Shown here in pieces: positions 21,226 to 32,950 of a DNA stretch of 64,000 nucleotides. The DNA is from Knufia peltigerae. Its lineage: Eukaryota; Ascomycota; Eurotiomycetes; Chaetothyriales; Trichomeriaceae. The position numbers and the translations under genes are program-made. The stretch spans positions 186,001 to 250,000 of the forward strand of contig JAPDRN010000014.1 in NCBI GenBank assembly GCA_030247855.1, read 5' to 3'. Position 1 is the stretch's first letter; each line of letters starts with the position of its first letter. The notes under the pieces were generated by a model. The model was not told the origin of the DNA and did not search any database. It saw only the letters and a list, made by a program, of their open reading frames with translations.

Positions 21226-23810
21226 TCACAATGATCGATGTCTCGACTCCATCGTATCATGTGCATATAGTCCTCGCATCATCATCTCACCCGGATGATT
21301 TGAAGTAGGTGCTGCATGGTTTGTAGGCCTCGGATGCATGTCTAGATCAAATCCCCCCATCTGTGACTGCTGCTGATCATAATTGAACCCTCCGCCACCA
21401 CCAGCGACATCGAAATACTCGTCAGCATGAGGCATGCCGGCCCAGTGCTGCATGGCATTGTAATCCCAACCGTGACTCATCTGGGGGCCACCCATGGGAC
21501 TGTCCCAGCTCGTACTCCATCGTAGAGTATCAAACATATTGTCCATGTAAACATCCTGGCCACCCGTGCTGAGTGGCTGGGTCGTAGTAATGCCGTATGA
21601 ATTGGCATAAGAAACATCAATGTACGAGGGGCGAAATCCTGATGACGGTTGTTGTTGCCCTTGTATTTGTTGCTGCTGTTGTGGCTGCTGTTGCTGAGGA
21701 AGTGGAGTGGATGTCGATTTTGGTGTCATATTGCTTGGAACATACACCTCTTGTGCCTCTGACGCCTGGACCTTGGACGAGGTGGAAGTACTTGCAGCAG
21801 ATGTAGAGTCATCGGACTGTTTGCTAGACTCATACAATCGCACGACAACTTCCAACGACCTTTTCGCCGTTGTTGACCACAACTGTAGGTCCCGCATTGT
21901 GGCCATCACGGTCTCGACTTGCTGTCGACTGCTTCGAACCACGGCAGCGTCTGATGGGTCAGAATACAGACTCAGCAGCGGAACCATGACCGCCTGATAC
22001 ATCAACCAGTTGGCATTCCATCCCGCCATCTGGCAAGGCTTTTGGCCTCTCCAAGTTGTGGCGATGTCATTGATCAGATCAGCACAGGCTTCGCGGCATA
22101 GTTCAACAGCACCCTTTTTCTCGGAAGAGAGCTTCTCCCACTTCATTTTCCGCATTGCGTACCACAGAAGAGCCGGTCGATGTAGGTAGATACGATTGGT
22201 ATAATAGCGCCATCTCATGACGTTCTTGAGAGTCGTCAGGCCAGGCGATTCAATTGCCGTTGAACGTGGTGTCGAAGCAGCGGCTCCTACCGATGAATTC
22301 TTGAACCATTCGCAGTACATCGCTTCCAGACCCTGGCGTTCCGTCTCATCTAAAAGAGGAGAGCAAGCAAGACCGTCTTCCATCGTCGTACTAATCTCGC
22401 AGAAACGTATGTTCTCCCGTACCAGTGAAAGCAACGCGTGCGACTGCCCGATGGGCTCTTGCGGTAATTTGGCCGTGATGGCAGGACTCAACCTGCCCAT
22501 ACTCGGCCTCCCTAAAGAATTTCCAGCCCACGTGTCCAGCATGAATGTAGACCACCATACTCGTCGCCGCATCTCTATTGAGTAAGCCGCCTTCTCGGCC
22601 TTTGCCGGACCGACACCCTCTGAATAATCCCGGTGAAGGCCCAGCATGGTTGCAAGTTTCAGCGTAGAACCCATGAGAGAGTTCGCCTGATTGGGAGACT
22701 GCACGTAGTGTAGGTAAAAGCCGCTGAGGATAGCCAATGCTTGGATCGTCTCCAGATGTGCAGAGTCCAGGGATTCGATGCTGAGATGCTGTCTCGCACG
22801 TTCGTAGTAGATCTGATGGTTTGTATCCTCTGCAGATCCGTTGGCAACGCTGCCCATGGCCAGCACTGTATTGAGAAGCAGAAGCCATCTTGAATCCGTT
22901 CTCTTTGCGGCCATGTAAGTATCTCTAAACGACTGTTCCTCAATAAGTGGGATGAATGGGTGTACATAGGTGAAATACGAATTGATAAGTGGTATTTCAT
23001 TCCACGCTGTTGAGGCTGATGCGTCCCCGGGCGTTGTCATTATCCCGCTCTCTGCGAGTGAGTGCTCAGGTGAAGATGCCGCTTCTCGACCCATGATGGC
23101 GTTTCGATCCGGAGAATTGGAAAGACAACCAGGGTTCAGCCATGTGATGACTCTCAGCACAGCCATGACAGAAGAGATACCAAGGTAAGATGGATTCTGT
23201 TTTACGTGCAAAGATAGCATGTCCACGTCATCCGTAATGCCCTGGAGCTGAGATGGTTTTTGATCAAGCGAATCGTTGTATTCCTCAGGCATCGGCTGGA
23301 GCTGCTCGAGGCTGCCTGCTTCTGGGTTCACCCGATGAGGTCTCTCATCCACGCTAGGAGTTCGAGGAGAAGGTGGATGACATGGATTTGTTCTTGAGAT
23401 GAGCTCAACAAGTCTGTCCCTTGACATCTCTCTGAGTTGATCTGGATGTACATTGGGAAAGAGCTTTTGCAGGACACCTCGATAATCTTGAAGTGTTTGT
23501 GAGATCTTCTCGACCGATCTGGGGACGAGTTAGATAGACAATCAACAAGGAGCTCAACCTGGACTCACCTCCGCGTCGGTACTTGTCTCTGTCGCGGCTG
23601 AGTGTAATGACAAGAAGCTGTCTTCCGATACCACTGACACGTCTCGCACGGATGTTCGCCATTGCAACGAATCTTCCTCCTTCGACAAGGCTCACAGGCT
23701 CTTACAGTGGAGGTTCTTCTTTTCGCCGCGGAGCTTGCATTTTGATCTGCGTGCTCGGGACTTGTATACTGAGCAGTCTCAAAAGTATGGAACATGTTGG
23801 AAGTGGTCAA
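21226..23810 (-). CDS. Zn2Cys6 transcription factor with Fungal_trans domain and Gln-rich tail
   Basis: Exons 23569-23810 and 21226-23518, joined by a 50-bp intron (GTGAGT..CCCAG) in an Arg codon. The product is 844 residues. The zinc cluster lies at about residues 39-67 (CEPCRRRKIRC..CETCQWYRKTASC), followed by an SVEKISQTLQDYRGVLQKLF helix typical of the dimerisation linker. The regulatory domain shows IPLINSYFTYVHPFIPLIEE, ALAILSGFYLHYVQSPNQA and LGLHRDYSEG..MRRRVWWSTFMLD. The C-terminus has a Gln-rich run (PLPQQQQPQQQQQ) and aromatic, Gly-rich stretches typical of activation regions. It is a nuclear regulator with unknown target. Starting translation in the large exon would lose the DNA-binding domain, so the two-exon model is preferred. 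Confidence 0.9.
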
Positions 23811-25841
23811 GATTTTTGATGTTGTTGAATGAGAGAATAAAGGTGGTCGCAGAATAGCGAGTCGCTTTCTCCGTGTCGTCTCGAGTCATGAGCGTGAAGG
23901 GACGAGCCACGTAGCCTTATCAATGGACCCGGAGAGAGGGGATGATGCCCGAGGAGAACAACTGATGGAAAGGTTACCTGGAACACGAACCTTTTGTTCA
24001 CTGGGAACCGCGTCTGGAATATCATCGGGAGTCAAATTTGGTCCTGGGGCGACCTGACAGTCTTTATGAAGCGGAAAAGAGAGTCGGCAAGATATTTGGG
24101 GCTGGAAGCACGAGACAGCGAGTGAGATGAAGATCAACCCCTGCTATGATTCGCAGGGCAATCTCTCGAGCGTGTAGAGTGACACTGTAAAGCCTAGAGT
24201 CGGTTCAGGCGTATTGTGGCTAAAAGACATGTCATGACTCGACGAGTCCATGTATGTTTTGAGCCCGTGGCAGAATCTGGGGAAAAAGTGACAATTGCTG
24301 CGGCTGGGATCCATTTCCTAGCATGCTTGGAATGATCTGCCTGCATGAAGCTAGAGCTGACCGGTGGAAAGCATGGAAGGGTCGCAGAAATGGATGCACA
24401 CCAGGGAAGGGAAACTCAGGATCGGAGGGTGGATTGGAAGTCGCTCTGACCAGTAGAGACTCCCTTGTCTCTCCATTGACCTTGGCCCATGTGCATCGCG
24501 CTATAGCCGTCAAGGAGCGAAACGACCAGGCAATTAGCTCCTTGAATTGATATCACGCCAATAATAGTGAGGGTGAGTCTAAACCCTCGTCAGTGTGTAT
24601 GCAAATCCTGCTACAGTAATAGATAGCGAGTTACGGAGTACGAGTAGACAGCCGCCTTCTCCTTGCCTTGCCTCGATTGTGTGGGGCCTGCATGTTTTCG
24701 GACACATTTTCGGCAGCTGTTGGCCTCGTGCTCTGGACGGTAAAGTAGACTATACTTGACCCTCCTCCTCCACCAGATCGCTGGGGTTTGAGATTGTGCA
24801 GGTAACTATCGGTATAGGCACGACTTCGGGCATTTCGACAATGTTGAACGAAGCGTCTTAAAGCCCCCAAAAGCAAAGTCCGGCCCCCCCTTTGATCTCC
24901 CGAACATCTGCCACCGGCAAAGCCCGTCGCCAGGCCATGCCGTCGGCTAACATGTGGCATCAAGTACCTAGAGCCACCACTACCACCACCTATGAAGCCA
25001 TCAAAAGTAGATTGGGGCAGACAATCACCCTACGAGCGAACGCAAGAGAGACACCACTACTTCCAAAATGTCCCACAAACACAACCACCTCAGCATTGTG
25101 GCTACGTATTCGGATCCTGTTGACTGGCCAATGATGCAAGTTGCAAGGGTGACTCGTAGTATACCATGGCTGCTGAGGCTTCCGTTCGTCCTAAGCCAAA
25201 ATACCCCCCTGCTCTTGCATAGACATGGATAACAGGCTTTTTCCAGAATCAAATTATCCGCAAGGCAACCCATCCCAAGGGCTTAACAATTCCTCCGACA
25301 AACGAATCTCACTCATAACAGGGCTGTTTCGGCTTCTACAATTCCAAAAAGGAGGGTTCCAAGCAGGGAATGAACAGTAACGGAACACTTCATTAGTTAC
25401 AACATATTCATGGACCTCGTACATGCTCTGGCACAGACCCAAGCCAAGCGACAGAGTAGTGAGATAACTCTCGAAGGAGAAAGGATATATCCCGGTGTGA
25501 AGCTATGAGGTCCCAAAGAGACACACCGACATTCTACCGGTGCGCCTGGCGTTTCAACTACCGGCCGGATCATCATCATCATGCGCTGGCGGCTTCCTTT
25601 TCACCCTTGTTGCATCGATCTAGCTATTCTTAAAGATTTCTAGAATATATGCTTCTGCCTGGATGCATTGATTGTCCATACGTGGCACTTTCCCCGGCTG
25701 GTGTCAGCCTTTCGCCGTCTGGTTGGCGATGTCGTGATAGCGCATGCAACATGGTACTTGTCTGAGCCTTGGATGCTGATGGAACTCACCTTCTGGCACT
25801 GGGAATTGCCCGCCAGGCATTCATGACATCGACGTTATAGC
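23811..25841. other. Long intergenic region (2.03 kb)
   Basis: The region lies between the regulator promoter and the 3' end of the mannosidase gene. There is one exact TACGGAGTA at 24632-24640. Short open frames on both strands lack domains and splice-consistent partners. It is the largest gene-free stretch of the window. I see no transposon ends or RNA gene. Confidence 0.45.
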
Positions 25842-28544
25842 CTAGTCTGCATGTGTGCCTTGCTCGCCAGCCCCCAAGTATGTCCAGGTCAAGGGAGGAT
25901 CGCCATCCCTGAGACCTCTTACTTTGACAATCTGCTTATCGTTGGGAACCACATCGATAGCACTGTCGCTGAGATGGCATCCTTCCCGCTCTTCGAAGAC
26001 AAGACATTTGACAGGCCTCTCTGCTGTAACATGCATTTCGTCACCAACAAGGTCGACTTTGACATTGCGCTCCGGGAACTGTAGATACTTGAGTGGTTGC
26101 GGCCAATCTGTATCGCGACCCACTAGTTTCCCATTGACCCAAATCCGTGCAGCAAGTATGTGGGGTTCCTGGTGCACATTGTCGATATGTCCGTCAGAGA
26201 CATGTGTTGTACCGTTGGGCCCGATGCGAATGCCCTGCATTGTAATCTTGGGTTTGATCTCCCGGCCCGTTCGAACTGAGACAAACTTAACCTCCACGTC
26301 TGCGGCGATTTCTTCTTGGTGAGAACTGACCACCCACAATTCCCAGGCCTGGGTCTGGGGCTCTCGAGCATGTGTTACACTCCAGTCATGGTGGGCACGG
26401 CGGATCCCTACCGCCACGGGGGCCAGGACACGCGCCATAGCATAATAAGCAGGCTTCCTTCTGAGATAGTAATCGACGATCGACCAGCTCGTTGTCGGCC
26501 AGCAGTCATTGAGTTGCCAGACCAGTGCTCCACCACAGTGTCGTCCATCACCCCATTGCTTGCGCCACCCCCGATAACCAAACATCAAAGCTTCACATTG
26601 GATGAGCTGAGTCAGGTGAATGTAAGCCTCCAAGTCGGTACAAGTCCTCACGTTCTCAACCAGATACGTGGCTATCCGTCGCTCATGTCCATCAGCTTTG
26701 TTGTGAAAATCGAGGACGTGACTTTGAGAATACAGATCTTCATCCTTCTCTACAAAGCTTTTGATCGTCGCAATGTGAGGAAATGCCTCCATGCCGAACT
26801 CGGAGTTGAAGCGTCCACCTAGTGAATCAAAGATCTGGTATTTTTCCTGCTTACCATGCCATACATTCCACTGGTGCATGTCTCCAACTGTCGGATCAAA
26901 GCTTTTCTTCCCATGGCTCCACGGAGAACCAGGCCAGTATGGGATCCAAGGAGCCTCAGCTTTGGAGAGCCGAGGTAACAGTGACTCATAGATGTATCGA
27001 GCCGGGAAGTCTGATTTGAGCCAGTTCTTCTCGTCCTTGTCATCATAATCATACGTCAAATTGAGTTGCTCCTGAACCTGGTAGTCTTCGTTGTTGCCCG
27101 CAAATATTGCCAGGCAGGGGTGGTGTCGAAGTCGTCGAACATTGGCGATAACCTCTGCCTCGATGGATTCGAGAATGGCAGGAAAGCAAGGATAATTTCC
27201 ACAAGCAAACATGTAATCTTGCCAAACCATTATTCCTAATTCGTCGCATGCATCGTAGAATGAGTCGTCTTCATAGATACCACCGCCCCAAACCCTAGGT
27301 CCACCGTCAGCATAGACCTCACCAGTATCTGACAAGGTACAGTGGCACTGCGATCATGAGCTTACCTGATCATCTTCTGATTGGCGGGAACCATTAGCTC
27401 GATCCATGCCCTGTATCTCTCGGGCGTTACGTTGGTGAGGAAGCTATCAGTCGGTATCCAACAGGAGCCACCGCAGAAGATATCTACACCATTGACTCTG
27501 AAGTAAAATGATTTGCCATGAGCATCGTCGTCCTGTACTAGTTCGATCTTCCGCAGGCCGACTCTTCGAGATGTCGTATGAAGTGGCATACCCTCAGTAG
27601 CAATTGTGACAGTCACTGTATATAGTGGTTGCTTTCCGTAGCCGTTTGGCATCCACAACTCCGGACTCGGAATGGGAAGTTTGATTGAAGCTTTCCCATC
27701 TTGGTCCGCTACACAGTGGCTGGCTGATACCACCTTACCATCAAGAAGTAAGTTGAATTGAGCCTGCAATTGAGGAGGTGTGCTGGAATCTCTTTCGATC
27801 TCTGCTGTTGCATGAACTGTCGCAAGTTGGTAGTCGTCCGAAATGTTGATGTCGAGTTTGAGGTCTGAGACTCTCGCATGGTACATCTCAATTCGTACCG
27901 GCTTCCATATACCGGCACAGATCAAGATCGGACCCCAATCCCAGCCCCAGTGGCACTGAGCTTTTCGCACTGCTAAGCGATCAGGTGGATCATTGAAACA
28001 AAGGAATCTATGCTCGGGATGCTGGGCGCGGATTTCTCTGGCTTTGAGAAATGCGGAATCGAACTCGATTTCTAGATCGTTGTCGGATCTTGCTTGGATC
28101 GCTTCGGTAACATCTATGCGATGTGGCAAGAACATGTTATCACTCTCTAGGATGAGTTTCCCGTTGAGCCTGACATGAGCGAACGTGTCGAGACCGTCAA
28201 AGGCCAGAACAACTTTCGTCTTAGGCGACACATCTGGTCTAGCAATGGTAGTGCGGTATGTCCAAGATTTTTGCCCTACCCATTCGGCTTTGGTCTCATT
28301 GAAACCTATGAAGGGGTTCTCCAACCTAGAGGTAGCATATCGATCAGCGTCAGTAGAAAGCCTTTCAATAATACACACACCTTCCGCAGTCGAGGAGGTC
28401 CTGGTGTACAGTGGATGGAATTTTCTTGACCGGATTCCAAGCATTGTCTCCGATATCATCAGTTTGCTTGAACGACCATCCAGTGGACAGGTCAATCACT
28501 TCCATGATGGATGGAGTATTCGATGGCATCGAGATATCGCCCAT
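25842..28544 (-). CDS. mndB: Beta-mannosidase B (glycoside hydrolase family 2)
   Basis: Exons 28381-28544, 27366-28325 and 25842-27294 (introns of 55 and 71 bp) give 858 residues, the usual size of fungal MndB. There is no signal peptide, as expected for the intracellular B-type enzyme. The GH2 sugar-binding domain (ENPFIGFNE, FDGLDTFAHVRLNGK, CHWGWDWGP) precedes the TIM barrel with MIRVWGGGIYEDDSFYDACDE. The acid/base Glu is in FAGNNED (about residue 444) and the nucleophile Glu in NSEFGMEAFP (about residue 540). It should remove terminal beta-1,4-linked mannose from manno-oligosaccharides produced outside or taken up by the cell. The exon junctions restore two conserved motifs (CGRLENPF and KMIRVWGGG), which supports the model. 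Confidence 0.93.
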
Positions 28545-29561
28545 CCTTTATTACGTCGTGGTGAGAAGAGGAAAAGAAAGGGGATTTTGTGGAAGAACCC
28601 TTCCCACACACCGACCGACTTTGAGGGGGGAATCCTTGTTACAAGATACAATATCGGGCAGGATCACCTCTAGATTTTGTGCGAAGCAGCGTTGATGCCA
28701 CGTTAGGCACGACCTGAGTATATATGGCGTTCTCAGGTCAGTAAGCCACTTCCGGATAGAGATTGACTACGACGAGTCTTCGCTTCAGGGATCAACCGGA
28801 AGATGGCGAAAGAAGGCATAGAGAGGTATCTCGAGAGGCTTGACGTTCTCTGGACGGCGCAAGAGCCCAATCAAAGCGACGGTTGAACTGCGTTTTCCTG
28901 AAATACATCGGAGGCACAAACTGCCGACGCTGAACAGGAATCGCCTGTCGCTTCTACCCGGAGTCTTGCCGTTTCTTCGGCTTTGACCATCATTTCTTCC
29001 CGTGGCAATTCTAGATAAACGTCTAACCCAAGCTGCGATTTACCTCCCACTACACTCTGGCCTTTGTGCCTTTCTAGAGACACATCTCCCCGGACTCTTT
29101 TCAACAGATACGCGACCCGGCAGTGTTCCGATGAGATCCAAAGTACGGAGTATCAATCCCTGCAACCCGAAATTCGCCTCCCGCTAGTTGCGCGGTTCCA
29201 GTGATGCGATCGTCTCCCTCCATCTCCTTCCAGCTGCAAGATCCCCCGCATCCTCTTTTCCTGTCCGTAGACAAGTCCCTAAGCAGTAGCCCTGAGAGGC
29301 AGGAATATTCATGTTATACACGAAGAGCGTAAAAGCTTGGGACATACGGATTACAGCTGTGTGGAATGGCCTGAACAAGAGAATGGCGTTTCTCGAGTAT
29401 CGTGACGGTGCTATCATACCCATCTACGACTCGATAAGCAAAGCCTGGTCTCATGCCATGTCAGAGCAATATTCGTCCAGATTGTCCAGGTTCGCAGCAA
29501 CCTATTCTGATCACAAGCTCCTGACCAGAGCGTGACATTGACACTGTGCATGTGCAGTGTA
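28545..29561. other. Intergenic region upstream of the mannosidase
   Basis: 1.0 kb that includes the mannosidase promoter and the 3' flank of the DUF427 gene. One exact TACGGAGTA is at 29144-29152, and a TATATA element near 28719. No supported gene. Confidence 0.45.
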
Positions 29562-30113
29562 TCACCAGCCCCATGTACCTGGGCCACCCTTCATAGGACC
29601 TTCCAATTCACTAGTCACCCATCCACCATAATAGTCACCTGTATCAAAGGTTAGGTCAAAGGTCAAGAGTGAAGTCGGGTGTGGACAAGCCGAATCACCT
29701 TCTTGAGGTGTCACTTTCTCATCGTCCACGAAACATTCCCACGGGACATCATTGGCATAGAATGACAGATACCCCTTGATGTCCTTGAATGCCGGCGTGG
29801 GCGATTCGTAGCTCCATACTTTACCCTTAACTGTCTCGCCCGTGGATTGGTTGGTGACATCCCAATATGTGGCCCGACCCTTCCACTCACACAGCGAGGC
29901 TCTCCCTGGTGCCTGGCTGAGCTTGAAATCATGCAAGATTGAGTCTCGCGGAAGATAGTATGTCGGTGGGTGTGTTGTTTCCAAGACCCAGAAAGAAGAT
30001 CGGGTGTCAGCAAGAGTCTGACCACTCCATCGTATCAGTAGGTGTCGAGGAATCTGCTCCAGCAAGGGAGGACGTGGGAAGTTCTGCACATTCAATTTAG
30101 GTCTGGCCGACAT
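29562..30113 (-). CDS. DUF427 domain protein
   Basis: Single exon. I prefer the ATG at 30113 (MSARPKLNV, 183 residues) to one ten codons upstream, because the conserved region begins soon after it. The family signature is clear: SFWVLETTHPPTYYLPRDSI, a CEWKGRATYWDV strand, AFKDIKGYLSFYAND and WECFVDDEKVTPQEGD..YYGGWVTSELEGPMKGGPGT. DUF427 proteins are small, single-domain beta-rich proteins of bacteria and fungi with no settled biochemical role. The gene is divergent from the YeeE/YedE-type transporter, 308 bp apart, so the two may share regulation (inference). Confidence 0.85.
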   Translation of the reverse strand: MSARPKLNVQNFPRPPLLEQIPRHLLIRWSGQTLADTRSSFWVLETTHPPTYYLPRDSILHDFKLSQAPGRASLCEWKGRATYWDVTNQSTGETVKGKVWSYESPTPAFKDIKGYLSFYANDVPWECFVDDEKVTPQEGDSACPHPTSLLTFDLTFDTGDYYGGWVTSELEGPMKGGPGTWGW

Positions 30114-30421
30114 TGTATTACCATGAGAAAAAGTAGACTGCAAAGCATTATCATAAGGTAGGTAAATATACAGAGGAAGAAGACATGGTGTATTCTTACT
30201 ATTGTATACTTGTTTGATGACGCTGAGAACCTTGGAGAGTCCGGGGAAGATCGGCTTTTCTCCGGTATCGAACTTGTAGAGAACATACGTAGCTTACCAA
30301 GCTTCAACCTTTCCAGCTATCGCGATTCGTTCTCTCTCTCCCTCTCAACCCGTATATTTCTTCTTCGGCGACCAGGGAACCGGGTCGAGAATCAGCAGCA
30401 ACACCACACCGCCACCAGACA
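30114..30421. promoter_or_regulatory. Shared promoter region of the DUF427 and YeeE-type genes
   Basis: 308 bp separate the two divergent start codons. It is CT-rich near the transporter start (TTCTCTCTCTCCCTCTC), a common feature of fungal core promoters. No specific operator was recognised. Confidence 0.45.
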
Positions 30422-31420
30422 ATGGCGTCGCTCGCACTCAGCGCCGCTTCTGGCGCCATCTTCGGATCTGCATTGACCGCGTCTGGGGTTTACTCTCCTT
30501 CGGTCATTGTTTCTCAGATGGGACTTTCGAATTTCCACATGCTCAAGTCCTTTCTCGCGGCCAGCGCGTGCAGCGCACTCGTTGTGGTCGGCGCCAATCG
30601 CTCCGGCTATGCGCGACTAGCACCTCGAACAGACTCGTCGTATGGTTGGTTCATGAGATATGACGCCAACGTCGTCGGCGGTCTGCTCCAAGGTATCGGG
30701 ATGACCTTGACCGGTGCATGTCCCGGCACGGTTTTGGTGCAGATGGCCCTAGGCATCCAGTCCGCCTGGCGCGTCGCAGTGGGCGGTGTCCTCGGCGGGA
30801 TCGTGTTTGCGAAAATTGGAGATGCTCTCAACCAGCAACGCCAGCAGACCACTCCGGCAGCAGCGACAGACAAGGGAACGGCGTCACATACCGTCCAGGA
30901 AAAGACGGGCCTTTCTACGACATCCGTCGTCTTCATCTACGAAGCTCTGTGTGTCCTGATGATAATAGCGGCGAATCATCTTGCGCCGCCTGCACAAAAC
31001 CACTGGCTGAATCCGATCCTGGGTGGGTTTCTCATCGGTGTCGCTCAAGCCACTTCGGTTCTCTTCACGCGAAAGACTCTCGGTGTGTCGACCGCCTATC
31101 TGGACATCGGCAGGTACTTTTGGAGCATCTTGGAAGGCAAGGCGGGCCCGGGCTTATCCAATGTCATCTTCGCCGGTGGCATCATGGCAGGGTCCAAGAT
31201 CATTTCTCAGTACGTCCCAATCAGTGCAGACAGTGGCCCTGGGACGAGTCCAGCTGCGGCCCTAGCCGGCGGCTTTGCCATGATATTTGGTGCCAGGCTG
31301 GCCGGGGGTTGTACCAGTGGACACGGCATCAGTGGAATGGCGACGATGAGCTTCAGTAGCTTCATTACCGTCGCGTCCATGTTCGGAGGCGGTATCGCTG
31401 CAGCTTTCCTGATACGATGA
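30422..31420 (+). CDS. YeeE/YedE family sulfur-compound transporter
   Basis: Single exon, 332 residues, with about nine hydrophobic segments in two similar halves. The family's marker loops are present: GACPGTVLVQMALG in the first half and GGCTSGHGISGMATMS in the second. Their Cys residues match the conserved cysteines that pass thiosulfate through bacterial YeeE/TsuA. A Gln/Ala-rich cytosolic-type linker (about residues 140-160) separates the halves. In bacteria the family imports thiosulfate. A fungal member probably moves a small sulfur compound across the plasma or an internal membrane (inference). The family is mainly bacterial, so ancient transfer is plausible. It is divergent from DUF427. 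Confidence 0.88.
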   Translation: MASLALSAASGAIFGSALTASGVYSPSVIVSQMGLSNFHMLKSFLAASACSALVVVGANRSGYARLAPRTDSSYGWFMRYDANVVGGLLQGIGMTLTGACPGTVLVQMALGIQSAWRVAVGGVLGGIVFAKIGDALNQQRQQTTPAAATDKGTASHTVQEKTGLSTTSVVFIYEALCVLMIIAANHLAPPAQNHWLNPILGGFLIGVAQATSVLFTRKTLGVSTAYLDIGRYFWSILEGKAGPGLSNVIFAGGIMAGSKIISQYVPISADSGPGTSPAAALAGGFAMIFGARLAGGCTSGHGISGMATMSFSSFITVASMFGGGIAAAFLIR

Positions 31421-32119
31421 AATTTTCCAAGCCATCCATCCAAAGATCTACCCGGCCATACAACGACCTATACGCAAAAATGGTCTATAATTGAATCGCA
31501 CAGACTACAAAGAAATTCTTTTGGCTTTGTCTCACATTCATGCTTTGTGGTCCGCCAACAGTCATCGCGGTCTCGCGTTCACCGGGCGCCTCCATAATGG
31601 ACAACTGCCTGAACCATAAAGAAATTTCACTTTACAAAAACCCACCCCTGCCTGCTGCCTGCCTGCCTGCCTATATTGCTCGGTCTGGATTTTTACCTTA
31701 CAATACACAATACTCTTCTACAACTACTTGGTGCTCTATTCCAGCTTCAATTCCAGCAAAGCACACATTATCAACCACCATCACGTTCAAGTTCTTCTGC
31801 AGAGTCCTCTGCTACCGTCATGTCATACCTGAGACTGATCCCCGATGAGCACAAGGAGGCCAACATTTTGATCTCCGATACAGCCCAATCCACTTCCAAG
31901 GACCGATCTTCAACACCAACTTCTGAGGGTTCAAGCACAAGCTCGTCTCGATTGTTGAACAGCACCGCAGCCTTTCTCGTCTTGACACCGTGCATCGGAA
32001 AAAAGCACAATGCAACAGTCGGAACCCAAGATGCGGAAGTACCCCAACCAAAATCGGATGTTAAATTGTAAGAAGACAATCAGTCGGTCCTCCGCCTTGT
32101 GTCAGATGTCAATAAATCA
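31421..32119. other. Gap between convergent genes with one possible small gene
   Basis: 699 bp between the transporter and the SDR. The only candidate gene is the small Ser-rich frame at 31820-32071 (separate entry). A short CCTG repeat (GCCTGCCTGCCTGCC) is near 31659. Confidence 0.4.
31820..32071 (+). CDS. Possible small Ser/Thr-rich protein
   Basis: An 83-codon frame begins MSYLRLIPDEHKEANILISD and continues with a Ser/Thr-rich stretch (STPTSEGSSTSSSRLL) and a basic-to-acidic tail. It lies in the 3' gap between two supported genes. No domain is recognised, and the frame remains open upstream to 31676. It could be a real small gene or chance. Confidence 0.25.
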   Translation: MSYLRLIPDEHKEANILISDTAQSTSKDRSSTPTSEGSSTSSSRLLNSTAAFLVLTPCIGKKHNATVGTQDAEVPQPKSDVKL

Positions 32120-32950
32120 TCACCGAGCGATACCAACACCACCATCAACCTCGACCACGCTCCCATTCATAAACCTACTCCCGTCACTGAAAAGAAACAC
32201 CACGACATCAGCAACCTCATCCGGCGTGCCTGTACGTTTCAGACCGATATCCCTCGCGAGCTCCTGCACCCTCTCCGGTCCCGCACGGAATGCGACGTTC
32301 GTGGGCGTTTCGACTATCCCCGGCGCCACGACGTTCACCCTGATCCCCTTCTCCCCGAGTTCCAATGCCATACACTTTGAAAACCCAATCACCCCGTACT
32401 TGGTCGCACAGTACACGGCGAACCCGGCCGTCGGGTACAAACCACAAACCGAAGAGACGTTGACGAAAGACCCGCCACGGCGCATGTGGGGGATGCATGC
32501 CCTCGTCATGGCGAAAGTCCCTTTCAGGTTCGTGTCCATCAGCTTCGACCAGTACTCGTCGGTTATGTCTTCCGTGGGGAGGTTAGTTGGATTGATACCT
32601 GCGCAGTTAAAGACGTGGTCTATACGTCCATTGTACCGGTGTACGACCGAGGCGACAAAGGTGTCGACGGATTTTGTAGATCTGACATCTACAATTTCGG
32701 TCATGTGGTTTTGTTTTTGTTGTTGTCGTTGTTGTTCAGAGTGTGGGTTGTTGTCAGGACTTGCAGAGACAGAAGCAGAGTCGGCGGCGGCATCTTGACA
32801 CAATTCTAGTGTTGTTTTCAACCCTTCTGAATCAATGTCCGACAATGCTAGATTTGCTCCAGCCGAAGCTAGGCGGATGGATGTTGCCCTTCCGATTCCA
32901 CTACCTGCTCCGCATATGACGACTACGTGGTCTGTAAAAGGTGCCATCAT
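32120..32950 (-). CDS. Classical short-chain dehydrogenase/reductase
   Basis: Single exon, 276 residues. All classical SDR motifs are in order: GAGSGIG (about residues 14-20), ALSDID (acidic residue after the second strand, favouring NAD), NCAG, catalytic Ser in NVSSVCG, YCATK as YxxxK, and APGIVETP then VVEVDGG at the end. It resembles bacterial-type beta-ketoacyl-reductase-like or alcohol dehydrogenases. An insert rich in Gln and Ser (NNPHSEQQRQQQKQ) lies between strands 3 and 4, where family members are short. The first codons (MMAPFTDH) offer two adjacent Mets. The substrate is unknown. Confidence 0.88.
   Translation of the reverse strand: MMAPFTDHVVVICGAGSGIGRATSIRLASAGANLALSDIDSEGLKTTLELCQDAAADSASVSASPDNNPHSEQQRQQQKQNHMTEIVDVRSTKSVDTFVASVVHRYNGRIDHVFNCAGINPTNLPTEDITDEYWSKLMDTNLKGTFAMTRACIPHMRRGGSFVNVSSVCGLYPTAGFAVYCATKYGVIGFSKCMALELGEKGIRVNVVAPGIVETPTNVAFRAGPERVQELARDIGLKRTGTPDEVADVVVFLFSDGSRFMNGSVVEVDGGVGIAR

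Noticed and set aside
30718..31359. 213-codon plus-strand frame inside the YeeE-type gene
   Set aside because: A shadow of the transporter in another frame, rich in Arg and His with no motif.
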